28,909 nucleotides of DNA from UBA1181 sp045113275 (GTDB taxonomy: Bacteria; Bacteroidota; Bacteroidia; Bacteroidales; Paludibacteraceae), in the NCBI GenBank assembly GCA_045113275.1, contig JBGUIU010000313.1:1-28909 (forward strand), written 5' to 3'. The notes under the pieces were generated by a model. That model was not told the DNA's origin and did not search any database. It saw nothing but the letters and a program-made list of their open reading frames with translations. Positions 14,928 through 22,486 of this stretch are shown here, piece by piece (the stretch's first letter is position 1; each line of letters opens with the position of its first letter). Made by a program: the position numbers and the translations under genes.

Positions 14928-15511
14928 AAAAGGTAGCTCTTTTTTTCGGATCTTTTAATCCGATACATTACGGACATCTTATTCTTGCTAACTATATTGC
15001 AGAGTATGAAGAGATTGATGAGGTGCGATTCATTGTGTCACCTCAAAATCCCTTCAAGAAGAATCGCGCGTTGATGAGTGATGAGTGGCGATTGAAAATG
15101 GTGCAAAAAGCGATAGAAGGATATGCCAAGTTCTCTGTCTCTGATGTAGAGTTCTCGTTACCCAAGCCTTCATATACGATTGATACGTTGATGCATTTTA
15201 AGGAATCGGAGAAGGATGTAGAGTTTAAATTGGTGATGGGAGGTGATAATTTGGTGGATTTCCACAAATGGAAGGATGCAGAAAAGATTGCTGAAATATG
15301 TGAGTTGCTTGTTTATCCACGTCCGAATTATCCGACCGAAGTGCCCGAACGATGGGCTAAATCAGTAAGGATGTTGAAGGATGCTCCTACCTTGGAGATT
15401 TCGTCCACTCGAATACGAGATGCCTGGAAAGAAGGCAAGAATCTACTTTTCTTTCTGCCTCGTGAGGTTTGGTCGGCAATGAAGGAAATGGAGAGTACAG
15501 CGATTGATTGA
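14924..15511 (+). CDS. nadD: Nicotinate-nucleotide adenylyltransferase
   Basis: NadD adenylates nicotinate mononucleotide to deamido-NAD, a core step of NAD synthesis. The 195 residues begin with the nucleotidyltransferase block LFFGSFNPIHYGHL (the GxFxPxHxGH signature) at 7-20, continue with VSPQNPFKK and FKLVMGGDNLVDFHKW, and end with the second conserved block EISSTRIRD. The length is normal. It overlaps gmk by 4 bp (ATGA) and is the last gene of the yicC-gmk-nadD operon. Confidence 0.95.
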   Translation: MKKVALFFGSFNPIHYGHLILANYIAEYEEIDEVRFIVSPQNPFKKNRALMSDEWRLKMVQKAIEGYAKFSVSDVEFSLPKPSYTIDTLMHFKESEKDVEFKLVMGGDNLVDFHKWKDAEKIAEICELLVYPRPNYPTEVPERWAKSVRMLKDAPTLEISSTRIRDAWKEGKNLLFFLPREVWSAMKEMESTAID

Positions 15512-15610
15512 TCTTCACAGATAACGAAAACAGCACAATAGAGATTCTTATAGAAATAAGATAGGTAAGATTTATAAAAACAAAAGATGGCGAAAAAATG
15601 TGGTTAAAAT

Positions 15611-15641
15611 TTTTTTAATAACACAGAATCCGTTATTTTTG
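15611..15641 (+). promoter_or_regulatory. Promoter of the TPR-ribH unit
   Basis: TATTTTTG at 15634-15641 fits TAnnTTTG. The -33 half is only a T-run at 15611-15616. The ATG at 15690 follows 48 bases later. Confidence 0.45.
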
Positions 15642-15689
15642 TAACTTCAAATTTTAAATTGAAAAAGAAACAGATAAATTTTTAATAAA

Positions 15690-16403
15690 ATGGCTGATAT
15701 TATTAAGAAACAAGGAAATCAAGATGAGGAGCTTGACAAAGTTGAGAGTACGTTCAATAGTGTAGGTAATGCATTGAATAAGGGCGAAGCATTCTTGGAG
15801 AACAATCAGAAGCCTATCTATATCGGTATTGGTATAGTTACATTGTTGGTTGTTAGTGTGATGTTGATTAAGAATTTTTATATAGAACCAAGAGATAAGG
15901 AAGCAAAGGAACTTATTTATGGAGCAGAGCAATTCTTCGCAAGAGACTCATTTCAAGTTGCATTGGATGGAAAAGATGATGTAATGGGATTCTTGGAAAT
16001 CATTGATGAGTATGGTTCAACTAAAGCAGGTAATCTTGCAAAGGCTTATGCTGGATTGTGCTATAAGCAGTTGGGTGATTATGGGACAGCCATTGACTAT
16101 TTAGAGGATTTTGATGCTGATGATAAGATGATTCAGCCTGCTGTCTTAGGTGCTATAGGAGATTGCTATTGGGATTTAGATAAAGATAAACCAGAGAAGG
16201 CAATTGTTTATTATAAGAAGGCTGCAAGTGCAGACAATGAAATCATCACTCCATTCTACAACAAACGTGCAGCTATTGCATATTTGTCAATGGGTGAAAA
16301 TGACAAGGCGATTGCATTGTTAGAAAATATCATCAAGAAATATCCTCAGTTCTCTGACATGTCAGATGTGAAGAAATATCTTGAATATGCAAAATCGAAA
16401 TAA
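15690..16403 (+). CDS. Membrane-anchored TPR protein (YfgM-like)
   Basis: A 237-residue protein with an acidic cytoplasmic N-terminus, one membrane segment at about 43-63 (IYIGIGIVTLLVVSVMLIKN) and a following domain with tetratricopeptide repeats at about 100-235 (GNLAKAYAGLCYKQLGDYGTAIDYLE; AAIAYLSMGENDKAIALLENIIKKYP). The layout resembles YfgM/TPR_21 proteins, which assist protein export or envelope folding in E. coli; that role here is inference. A TPR gene next to ribH is a familiar arrangement in Bacteroidales. The ribH gene follows after 68 bp containing a hairpin. Confidence 0.8.
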   Translation: MADIIKKQGNQDEELDKVESTFNSVGNALNKGEAFLENNQKPIYIGIGIVTLLVVSVMLIKNFYIEPRDKEAKELIYGAEQFFARDSFQVALDGKDDVMGFLEIIDEYGSTKAGNLAKAYAGLCYKQLGDYGTAIDYLEDFDADDKMIQPAVLGAIGDCYWDLDKDKPEKAIVYYKKAASADNEIITPFYNKRAAIAYLSMGENDKAIALLENIIKKYPQFSDMSDVKKYLEYAKSK

Positions 16404-16419
16404 TTAATTTGAATCATAT

Positions 16420-16465
16420 AAAATTCTATGAATCTTCTGAATAGGGGTTTGTAGAATTTTTTTTT
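16420..16465 (+). terminator. Hairpin and T-run between the TPR gene and ribH
   Basis: AAAATTCTA (16420-16428) pairs with TAGAATTTT (16452-16460) over 9 bp around a 23-base loop, continuing into a run of T to 16465. It looks like an intrinsic terminator or attenuator 6 bases before the ribH ATG. No promoter matching TAnnTTTG is seen after it, so ribH expression may depend on read-through. Confidence 0.5.
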
Positions 16466-16471
16466 ATTAGT

Positions 16472-16963
16472 ATGGCAACGGTAGACTTATCAAAATACGA
16501 TATTAATTCTGTACCGAATGCATCAGAGATGGCATTTGGTATAGTTGTTTCTGATTGGAACAATGAGGTGACATTCAAATTGTTGGAAGGCGCTCAGGAG
16601 ACATTGATAAAGCATGGTGTTGATCCTGAGAATATCTGTGTGTTCCATGTGCCAGGAAGTTTTGAATTGGTATATGCATCAAAACGCATGGGTGACGAAC
16701 TGGATGTGGATGCAATCATTGCATTAGGATGTGTTGTAAGAGGAGGCACTCCGCATTTTGATTATGTTTGTCAGGGAACGACGAATGGTATCAGCCAGTT
16801 GAATGCAGAAGGCAAAGTTCCTGTGATTTTCGGCTTGTTGACAACGGATGATATGCAGCAATCATTGGATCGTGCAGGGGGTGTTTTAGGCAATAAAGGA
16901 GTCGAAGCAGCCGTAACTGCAATTAAAATGGTTGATTTCAACAAAAAACTTTTGGAATATTAA
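16472..16963 (+). CDS. ribH: 6,7-dimethyl-8-ribityllumazine synthase
   Basis: RibH condenses 5-amino-6-ribitylaminouracil with 3,4-dihydroxy-2-butanone 4-phosphate to give the lumazine precursor of riboflavin. Diagnostic blocks in the 163 residues are VSDWNNEV, HVPGSFELVYASKRM, ALGCVVRGGTPHFDYVC (the conserved R and H of the active site) and PVIFGLLTTDDMQQSLDRAGG. The length is normal. Other rib genes are not in the window. There is no FMN riboswitch; the 68-bp gap holds only a hairpin. The promoter for the downstream tRNAs overlaps its last codons. Confidence 0.96.
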   Translation: MATVDLSKYDINSVPNASEMAFGIVVSDWNNEVTFKLLEGAQETLIKHGVDPENICVFHVPGSFELVYASKRMGDELDVDAIIALGCVVRGGTPHFDYVCQGTTNGISQLNAEGKVPVIFGLLTTDDMQQSLDRAGGVLGNKGVEAAVTAIKMVDFNKKLLEY

Positions 16964-16983
16964 AAATAGTTTCGTATCTTTGC
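16951..16983 (+). promoter_or_regulatory. Promoter of the tRNA-Tyr/tRNA-Gly unit
   Basis: TTTG at 16951-16954, a 20-bp spacer and TATCTTTGC at 16975-16983, a complete match to the Bacteroidota consensus. The -33 element lies within the last codons of ribH. The tRNA begins 15 bases after the -7 element. Confidence 0.85.
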
Positions 16984-16997
16984 ACCCGATTTAAAAA

Positions 16998-17080
16998 GGG
17001 CGAATACCAGAGTGGCCAAATGGGGCAGACTGTAAATCTGCTGGCTCTTGCCTTCGGTGGTTCGAATCCATCTTCGCCCA
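16998..17080 (+). tRNA. tRNA-Tyr (anticodon GTA)
   Basis: The acceptor stem GGGCGAA (16998-17004) pairs with TTCGCCC (17073-17079), discriminator A at 17080. The anticodon stem GCAGA/TCTGC encloses the loop CTGTAAA with GTA at 17032-17034. A long variable arm follows (GGCTCTTGCC region), as expected for a class II tRNA, and the T-loop is TTCGAAT. CCA is not fully encoded. Confidence 0.96.
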
Positions 17081-17098
17081 CAGGTATAATTACCAACT

Positions 17099-17174
17099 GC
17101 GGAAGTAGCTCAGTTGGTAGAGCATCAGCCTTCCAAGCTGAGGGTCGCGGGTTCGAACCCCGTTTTCCGCTCCA
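17099..17174 (+). tRNA. tRNA-Gly (anticodon TCC)
   Basis: The acceptor GCGGAAG (17099-17105) pairs with 17064-offset bases TTTCCGC (17164-17170, one G-T pair). The anticodon stem TCAGC/GCTGA encloses CTTCCAA with TCC at 17132-17134. The T-arm is GCGGG-TTCGAAC-CCCGT, and the CCA end is encoded (17172-17174). It lies 18 bp after tRNA-Tyr in the same unit. Confidence 0.96.
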
Positions 17175-17175
17175 T

Positions 17176-17203
17176 GGTCTTCTATATGAGAAGACCTTTT
17201 TTT
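17176..17203 (+). terminator. Terminator of the tRNA unit
   Basis: GGTCTTCT (17176-17183) pairs perfectly with AGAAGACC (17189-17196), loop ATATG, followed by seven T. Confidence 0.93.
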
Positions 17204-17267
17204 ATGAAAATAGATGACTGACCCTGATGGGAGAGTAAGTGTGTAAAACGTAACTAGAAGAAATAAT

Positions 17268-17708
17268 ATGGTATTAGATTTATTTGAAAACATAGACCTA
17301 TATGCAGGTATGCATCCGTCGTTCCCTAAAGTGTTTGATTATTTGAAAAATCTAGATCTTGCTAATATACAGAGTGGGAAGATTGTTGTGGATGATGATT
17401 TCTATATCAATGTGGATGAAGTGGCTTTGAGACCATCTAACATGGCTAATCTGGAGGCTCATAATGCATATATCGATATACAGATACCTATTTCAAATTT
17501 TGAATACGTTGGATACAAACCGACAAGAAAATGTAAACTGTTGAAGGAGATGCATCCTAAACAGGATATAACATTCTACAAGGATAAGTTTGATTTCTCT
17601 TTTGTGCTGCCGGTTGGATCGTTTGCTATTTTCTTTCCACAAGATGCTCATGCTCCTATTATAGGGAATGGCAAGACCAAGAAAATAGTGGTAAAAATAA
17701 AAAAATAG
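17268..17708 (+). CDS. YhcH/YjgK/YiaL family protein
   Basis: A 146-residue cytoplasmic protein of the DUF386 beta-sandwich family. Members occur in sialic acid and other sugar pathways and some act as sugar anomerases; the substrate here cannot be told. Typical blocks are LEAHNAYIDIQIPI (conserved E-H-x-x-Y-x-D-x-Q), DITFYKDKFDFSFVLPVGSFAIFFPQDAHAP (conserved H) and a final VKKIVVKI-like strand (here TKKIVVKIKK). The gene is separated from mtgA by only 3 bp, so the two are cotranscribed, although there is no obvious metabolic link. No sialic-acid genes lie near. No clear promoter is visible in the 64 bp after the tRNA terminator. Confidence 0.88.
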   Translation: MVLDLFENIDLYAGMHPSFPKVFDYLKNLDLANIQSGKIVVDDDFYINVDEVALRPSNMANLEAHNAYIDIQIPISNFEYVGYKPTRKCKLLKEMHPKQDITFYKDKFDFSFVLPVGSFAIFFPQDAHAPIIGNGKTKKIVVKIKK

Positions 17709-17711
17709 TAG

Positions 17712-18467
17712 ATGAAGCAACGCTTTAAGAAACTATTACATTGGATTACAGGGAAAAATAAGAAGAATAGAAGTAGGGTTAGTTATCTCTCTATATGGAT
17801 TCGTAATCTGGTACTCTTCTTTTTTGTCTCTACATTCTTGTCTGTTTTGATTCTGCGATTTGTCCCTATTGGGATGACTCCATTGATGGGGATACGCGTA
17901 TGCCAGCAACTCTCTTCGGATCGGCCCGTTAAAATGGAGAAGAAGTGGCTTTGTATAGATGATATCTCAAGCACAATGATAGATGCGGTTATTGCATCAG
18001 AGGATAATAAGTTTATGAGTCATAATGGATTTGATTTTGAAGCGATTGAAAAGGCTCGTAAAATGAACAAGAAGGGGAAGAAGATTTATGGTGCAAGTAC
18101 GATATCTCAGCAAGTGGCGAAAAATGTTTTCCTTTGGCCGGATAGATCTTGGGTTAGGAAGGGATTGGAAGTCTATTTCACCGTTATGATAGAAACTTTT
18201 TGGAGTAAGAAAAGAATTATGGAAGTTTATCTGAATGTGGCTGAGATGGGCGATGGAATCTATGGAGTTGAGGCTGCCAGTCACTATTATTTTCATCATT
18301 CCGCATCAAAATTAACCATGCAAGAAGCGGCCTTGCTGGCTTCTGTTTTGCCTGCACCATTAGCCTATACACCTCGGAATTTACCTCAAAAATTGATCCG
18401 TAAACAAGGCCGAATTGTTGCTTTGATGAAAAAATTAAATAAAAGCAAGTGGGGTTTGCATTATTAA
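17712..18467 (+). CDS. mtgA: Monofunctional peptidoglycan transglycosylase
   Basis: MtgA polymerises lipid II into glycan strands at the outer face of the inner membrane (GT51 family). The 251 residues have a basic cytoplasmic start, one membrane anchor at about 28-50, and the glycosyltransferase domain with motif 1 ASEDNKFMSHNGFD (catalytic E97), motif 2 GASTISQQVAKNVFLWPDRS (128-146), and motif 3 KKRIMEVYLNVAEMGDGIYGVEAAS, containing the second conserved glutamate. There is no transpeptidase domain, and the length is normal for the monofunctional form. It follows the yhcH-family gene by 3 bp. Confidence 0.95.
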   Translation: MKQRFKKLLHWITGKNKKNRSRVSYLSIWIRNLVLFFFVSTFLSVLILRFVPIGMTPLMGIRVCQQLSSDRPVKMEKKWLCIDDISSTMIDAVIASEDNKFMSHNGFDFEAIEKARKMNKKGKKIYGASTISQQVAKNVFLWPDRSWVRKGLEVYFTVMIETFWSKKRIMEVYLNVAEMGDGIYGVEAASHYYFHHSASKLTMQEAALLASVLPAPLAYTPRNLPQKLIRKQGRIVALMKKLNKSKWGLHY

Positions 18468-18486
18468 AAAATAATTATATATTTGC
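18455..18486 (+). promoter_or_regulatory. Promoter of the GH5-GHL10 operon
   Basis: TTTG at 18455-18458, a 19-bp spacer and TATATTTGC at 18478-18486: both halves of the Bacteroidota consensus. The -33 element lies in the last codons of mtgA. The GH5 ATG follows 51 bases after the -7 element. Confidence 0.82.
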
Positions 18487-18537
18487 TAAAACATAGAATC
18501 GTTAAAATTGAAAGTTAAATGTAAATATGGTTGATAT

Positions 18538-19800
18538 ATGGTAAGAAATTGGATTTTTGCTTGTGTAGCGGCAGTGATATGGAGTGGATGCTCTGACGGG
18601 AAAGATCGGAACGTTGAGAAAGATGTCAAGACGGAGACAACAACCAAGACAGCCAAGCCGTCATCTCCTTTTGGAAAAATTTCCCCATCTTCTAAAGAGG
18701 TGGAGATATTAATGCCTATGGAATATCCTAAAGGCTCTCCAGTAGATAAATGGGGTAAGCTTAAGGTAGCGAAGAATTCTGAGGGTGCTCGTTGTTTGTG
18801 CGATGAAAAAGGAAATCCTGTGCAGTTACGAGGAATGAGTTCACATGGTATGCAGTGGGCTGGTGTAGCTAACATTACGGAAGAGAACATTAAATCTTTG
18901 GCAAAAGATTGGAAATGTAATGTGTTCCGTTTGGCATTTTATGTGGATGAGGAAGGAGGATATGCATATAATCCAACACATAAGACCAGACATTTGGAGA
19001 ATGTGGCGAAATGGTGCGCCGAGAATGGAATCTATTTGTTAATTGACTGGCATGTGCATAGTCCAGGCAATCCGCAGAGTGCTTATTATAGAAAACATCC
19101 ATGTTGTGGAGTTGATTTAGCAGCAGATTTCTTTACATATTGTTCACGTAGATTCCAATATCAGAAACATATTATCTACGAATTGTGTAATGAGCCTAAT
19201 TCAACAAAAGGTGAAGTGACATGGTTAAGACATATCAAACCATATTGCGAGGAGATGTTAAAGATCATTCGTGAGAACGACCATGATGTAGTATGTATTT
19301 GTGGAACACCAGAATGGAGTCAGCGTCCACAAGATGTTATCGGTCATGAACCACAGGATGAGAATGGTAATGTATATGATAACTTAATGTACTCGTTCCA
19401 TTTCTATGCGGCTTCTCATAATGATGGTACTCCTATCGATTCTACTATGGGACGTGGATATGATTTCATGACCCCATTCATAAAAGATGATGCAGAGAAA
19501 GGTATCACTTGTATCCTAAAAAGCTTGCCAATTTTTGTTACTGAATTCGGTACGACCGATGCAAGTGGCTGGCATAATCTTCGTCTTGATATGACGGAGA
19601 AGTGGTTGAATGTATTTGATGGTGACAATGAGGCTCATCAGATTGTTAGTTGGTGCAATTGGAGTTATAGTGCTGAAGGTGGTGAGTGCGCTGCGCTTAA
19701 ATGGAATGATGGAAAAATGTATCCATTGGATAAAAAGATATTGACCGCTTCAGGTGAGTATATTTTCAACAAATTGCATGAGGCAAAGTATAAAAATTAA
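18538..19800 (+). CDS. GH5-family glycoside hydrolase lipoprotein
   Basis: A 420-residue surface or periplasmic lipoprotein (lipobox ending at C18, VIWSGC), with a Thr/Lys/Ser-rich linker to about residue 60 and a GH5 (beta/alpha)8 barrel at about 70-415. Typical cellulase blocks are QLRGMSSHGMQW (96-107), FRLAFYV, YLLIDWHVH (166-174), YELCNEPN with the acid/base E219, HFYAASH, and FVTEFGTTDASG with the nucleophile E336. The family attacks beta-1,4 glycans such as cellulose or mannan; the exact substrate is not decidable here. Codon 1 follows a good promoter. The stop overlaps the next start (TAATG), so GH5 and GHL10 are translationally coupled. No SusC/SusD pair is present in the window. Confidence 0.9.
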   Translation: MVRNWIFACVAAVIWSGCSDGKDRNVEKDVKTETTTKTAKPSSPFGKISPSSKEVEILMPMEYPKGSPVDKWGKLKVAKNSEGARCLCDEKGNPVQLRGMSSHGMQWAGVANITEENIKSLAKDWKCNVFRLAFYVDEEGGYAYNPTHKTRHLENVAKWCAENGIYLLIDWHVHSPGNPQSAYYRKHPCCGVDLAADFFTYCSRRFQYQKHIIYELCNEPNSTKGEVTWLRHIKPYCEEMLKIIRENDHDVVCICGTPEWSQRPQDVIGHEPQDENGNVYDNLMYSFHFYAASHNDGTPIDSTMGRGYDFMTPFIKDDAEKGITCILKSLPIFVTEFGTTDASGWHNLRLDMTEKWLNVFDGDNEAHQIVSWCNWSYSAEGGECAALKWNDGKMYPLDKKILTASGEYIFNKLHEAKYKN

Positions 19801-21299
19801 TGAAACGTAAATATTGGTGGTTGTTAATCCTTTTATTGCCTTCTTATTGCTTCGGTCAGGTGAAGCATGAAATGAGAGGTGTATGGATAGCGACTGTTGC
19901 AAATATAGACTGGCCATCAAGCCGGGATTCAGTATCAGAGTACCAGAAGCAGGAGTTAGTTCTGCTTCTGGACTCTTTGTATAAGTGTGGTATTAATACG
20001 GTTATTTTTCAGATCCGTCCTACCTCCGATGCATTATATAAGTCCGATATAGAACCATGGTCTGAGTGGTTGACGGGTGAACAGGGGAAAGCGCCTTCGG
20101 ATGTTTCGTTTGATCCGCTGCAGTTGGTTGTTGAAGAATCACATAAACGTTGTATGGAGGTTCATGCATGGATTAATCCGTATCGTGTGACCAACACACC
20201 TAAGTCTAAGTTATGTGACCAACATATTTATTTTAAGAAACCCTATCTGTTTAAACAATATGGTGATAAGATATTCTTTGACCCAGGTCAAGATGAAACA
20301 GCTGATTATTTGTTGAAAGTCTTGAAGGATATTGTTATCCGTTATGATATTGATGCGCTTCATTTGGATGATTATTTTTATCCTTATCCTATTGGAGGAA
20401 AGGATTTCCCAGATGAGGATACGTTCCAGAAATACAATCGTGGCTTTTCGAATAAAGGTGATTGGCGACGCGATAATGTAAATCGTATCGTGGCGCGGAT
20501 TCATCAGATGTTATTGGAGACGAAACCTTGGGTTCAGTTTGGTGTCAGCCCGTTTGGTGTATGGCGTAATAAGGCAAAGGATGAAAGAGGTTCAGAGACG
20601 AAGGCGGGTGTCTCTAATTATGATGATCTATACGCCGATGTTTTGCTCTGGGCAGAAAAAGGATGGGTAGATTATCTGGCACCTCAGTTATATTGGGAGA
20701 TTGGCAAGACAGTGGCTGACTATGCTGTTTTGGCTCCATGGTGGAGAACGCATGTGCCAGCAAGTTGTCAACTCTATTTCGGATTATATGCTTCCGGACT
20801 GGAGGTGAATAAGCCGAAAGCATGGAAGACACCGAATGAATTGGTGCGTCAGATGCATTATAATCAGGAGTGTGTGAATATTGATGGATTATTGTTTTAT
20901 AGTACGCATTATTTCTTGCGAAATCCACAAGGTCTATTGGATAGCTTAAAAAATGAATTTTATGCTTTCCCTGCTCTTCTTCCTGAAATGAAGGGAGGAA
21001 AAGAGGCTCATTTCCCAATGGATTTACAAATCGAAGGAGATTCTATCTTGAGCTGGAGTCCTGTTGTGGCAGAAGAAGGGGAGATGCCATCTTATTATGT
21101 TGTATATGCTTTCCCTGATTCTGACGTGTGTGATTTTGATAATCCTAAGAATATTGTTTGTAGAACCGTTTCGAATCGGGTGAACCTGGGCAAATTGAAT
21201 TTGAAGAAAAATACGATTTATAATGTTACAGTTACTTCGGTCAATCGTTATAGAAGAGAGAGTGACCCGTATGAGTTCGTATTATATATGAAGAGATAA
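19800..21299 (+). CDS. GHL10 (DUF187) family glycoside hydrolase-like protein
   Basis: A 499-residue secreted protein: signal peptide MKRKYWWLLILLLPSYCFGQ, then the GHL10 domain at about 22-330 beginning HEMRGVWIATVANIDWPS, with INTVIFQIRPTSDALYKS, HAWINPYRV, DIDALHLDDYFYPYP and VSPFGVWRNK, all typical of this YngK-like family with a (beta/alpha)8 fold. A C-terminal fibronectin-III-like domain fills about 405-499. The family is thought to act on glycans or peptidoglycan-type polymers; activity is mostly uncharacterised. Its ATG overlaps the GH5 stop by one base, suggesting shared expression and perhaps a shared substrate. Confidence 0.9.
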   Translation: MKRKYWWLLILLLPSYCFGQVKHEMRGVWIATVANIDWPSSRDSVSEYQKQELVLLLDSLYKCGINTVIFQIRPTSDALYKSDIEPWSEWLTGEQGKAPSDVSFDPLQLVVEESHKRCMEVHAWINPYRVTNTPKSKLCDQHIYFKKPYLFKQYGDKIFFDPGQDETADYLLKVLKDIVIRYDIDALHLDDYFYPYPIGGKDFPDEDTFQKYNRGFSNKGDWRRDNVNRIVARIHQMLLETKPWVQFGVSPFGVWRNKAKDERGSETKAGVSNYDDLYADVLLWAEKGWVDYLAPQLYWEIGKTVADYAVLAPWWRTHVPASCQLYFGLYASGLEVNKPKAWKTPNELVRQMHYNQECVNIDGLLFYSTHYFLRNPQGLLDSLKNEFYAFPALLPEMKGGKEAHFPMDLQIEGDSILSWSPVVAEEGEMPSYYVVYAFPDSDVCDFDNPKNIVCRTVSNRVNLGKLNLKKNTIYNVTVTSVNRYRRESDPYEFVLYMKR

Positions 21300-21322
21300 T
21301 GGATTCAATAGGGCTGAATCCA
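21300..21322. terminator. Hairpin between convergent GHL10 and PCMD genes
   Basis: TGGATTCA (21300-21307) pairs perfectly with TGAATCCA (21315-21322) around ATAGGGC, directly after the GHL10 stop. There is no T-run on either side, so it may be a weak bidirectional terminator or a 3'-end stabiliser. Confidence 0.55.
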
Positions 21323-21344
21323 GCGTAAACAAATGTTCCTCTGA

Positions 21345-22298
21345 TTAATATTCAAATTGAAGATTATCCACCCATAAGGTGTTTCCGACGGATCCGATGA
21401 ATGCTCCTTGGTTGCCTGACGTAACCATGAGTATCATATGTGTTGGAAGATCTTTTTCTGTACCCCAGCCTTCTTCTATGATAGGGACGATAGCTCCTTT
21501 GCTGTTACGGGCACGATAAGGACCGTTTAAATGCATATATTCTTTGTAGTAGCTTGTTTGGCTAATATCTCCGTAATGAATTTCGAATCGTTGTTGATTC
21601 TTCCATTCAGGGACATCCTGATCGAATTGAGTACGCATGGTACCTACGCGTAATGCATGGATATTTCCGTCTGCATCTTCCCATCTCTTTTGAAGATAAA
21701 TCCATATTTCAGCTTTGTCTTGAATTCCTTCAATCTTTTTCGAACCGACTCCAGGATATTTCATGACATAGTTGTTGGAGGAGATATTGCATTTATAATC
21801 TAATAACAGAGCTTTGGGTTTTTGATTGAATGGGGTTCCAAAACTCATGTTGCAATAAGGATCATCGGTTGATTTTATTGGTTCGATAGTTTCTCCAGTA
21901 AAGAAGCTACCTGAGACAAGAACGGAAACATTAATAATCCCCAAGACTTTTACATGTTCGATTTTTGTGTCAAGTCTCGCACAATATCCGTCCCCTCTTT
22001 TCTCTGGTTCTACCGAGTTGCTGGCCTTGATGATTCCTGCAACTTTAGCATATACGTTGGAGGAGGACCAAATGGTCTTTTTTCTGTATGAGAAAGGTGC
22101 CAATAGATCGCTTGTGATATATTCTTGAGGACCTATCACATAGATTTTCTTCATGTTCCCTCCAATAATCTTTGACTCTTGGACTTCTCGGGTAATCCAT
22201 GATTCAAAGTTGCCAAAGTTGAGAGGCTTGATGGTCTGTGCAGATACGCACCAGTTTGTTAGTATGCCGATTGTGAAAATAAATGCTATGTATCTCAT
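21345..22298 (-). CDS. PCMD-like secreted protein
   Basis: A 317-residue exported protein starting MRYIAFIFTIGILTNWCVSAQ, a signal peptide. The mature part reads IKPLNFGNFESWITREVQESKIIGG, DLLAPFSYRKKTIWSSSNVYAK, then a beta-rich region with MSFGTPFNQKPKALLLDYKC, and ends HMILMVTSGNQGAFIGSVGNTLWVDNLQFEY. That ending and the beta-jellyroll pattern match the putative carbohydrate metabolism domain (PCMD, PF13201) as I remember it. The frame extends upstream to 22409, but the -7 promoter element at 22317-22324 lies inside that extension and only the 22298 start gives a signal peptide. It is convergent with the GH5-GHL10 operon. Binding or processing of glycans is inference. Confidence 0.7.
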   Translation of the reverse strand: MRYIAFIFTIGILTNWCVSAQTIKPLNFGNFESWITREVQESKIIGGNMKKIYVIGPQEYITSDLLAPFSYRKKTIWSSSNVYAKVAGIIKASNSVEPEKRGDGYCARLDTKIEHVKVLGIINVSVLVSGSFFTGETIEPIKSTDDPYCNMSFGTPFNQKPKALLLDYKCNISSNNYVMKYPGVGSKKIEGIQDKAEIWIYLQKRWEDADGNIHALRVGTMRTQFDQDVPEWKNQQRFEIHYGDISQTSYYKEYMHLNGPYRARNSKGAIVPIIEEGWGTEKDLPTHMILMVTSGNQGAFIGSVGNTLWVDNLQFEY

Positions 22299-22316
22299 TC
22301 TAGTAGTCTTTGGGTA

Positions 22317-22324
22317 CAAAGATA
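22317..22324 (-). promoter_or_regulatory. Promoter -7 element of the PCMD-like gene
   Basis: On the minus strand TATCTTTG, fitting TAnnTTTG, 18 bases before the ATG at 22298. No clear -33 element. It fixes the start of the gene. Confidence 0.55.
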
Positions 22325-22451
22325 TGTTAAATATATGATTTATATTGTGTTTTGAGAAATTTTGTATAAATGTGTACTTTAAGATAAGAAAAGATTGGAA
22401 CGTGTTCATTATATTGTTAAGTATATTATGTGGCAGTAATCAAATTTTGTT

Positions 22452-22459
22452 TATCTTTA
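22452..22459 (+). promoter_or_regulatory. Probable promoter -7 element of rnr
   Basis: TATCTTTA differs from TAnnTTTG by the last base. It lies 27 bases before the ATG at 22487 and after the possible GTG start at 22430. Confidence 0.4.
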
Positions 22460-22486
22460 CAAAAAAGATTAGAAAAGGAATTTAAT

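Noticed and set aside
15544..15562. Short hairpin TCTTAT/ATAAGA after nadD
   Set aside because: Only a 6-bp AT-rich stem without a T-run, so it is too weak to call a terminator.
16404..16471. Possible FMN riboswitch before ribH
   Set aside because: The gap is only 68 bp and lacks the conserved multi-helix RFN core.
17020..17217. Open frame of 65 codons on the plus strand
   Set aside because: It runs through tRNA-Tyr, tRNA-Gly and the terminator, so it is not a gene.
18486..18890. 134-codon minus-strand frame over the GH5 start
   Set aside because: It covers the GH5 promoter and signal peptide region in antisense and has no family features.
20614..21018. 134-codon antisense frame in the GHL10 gene
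   Set aside because: Shadow of a strong coding frame on the other strand, with no recognisable domain.
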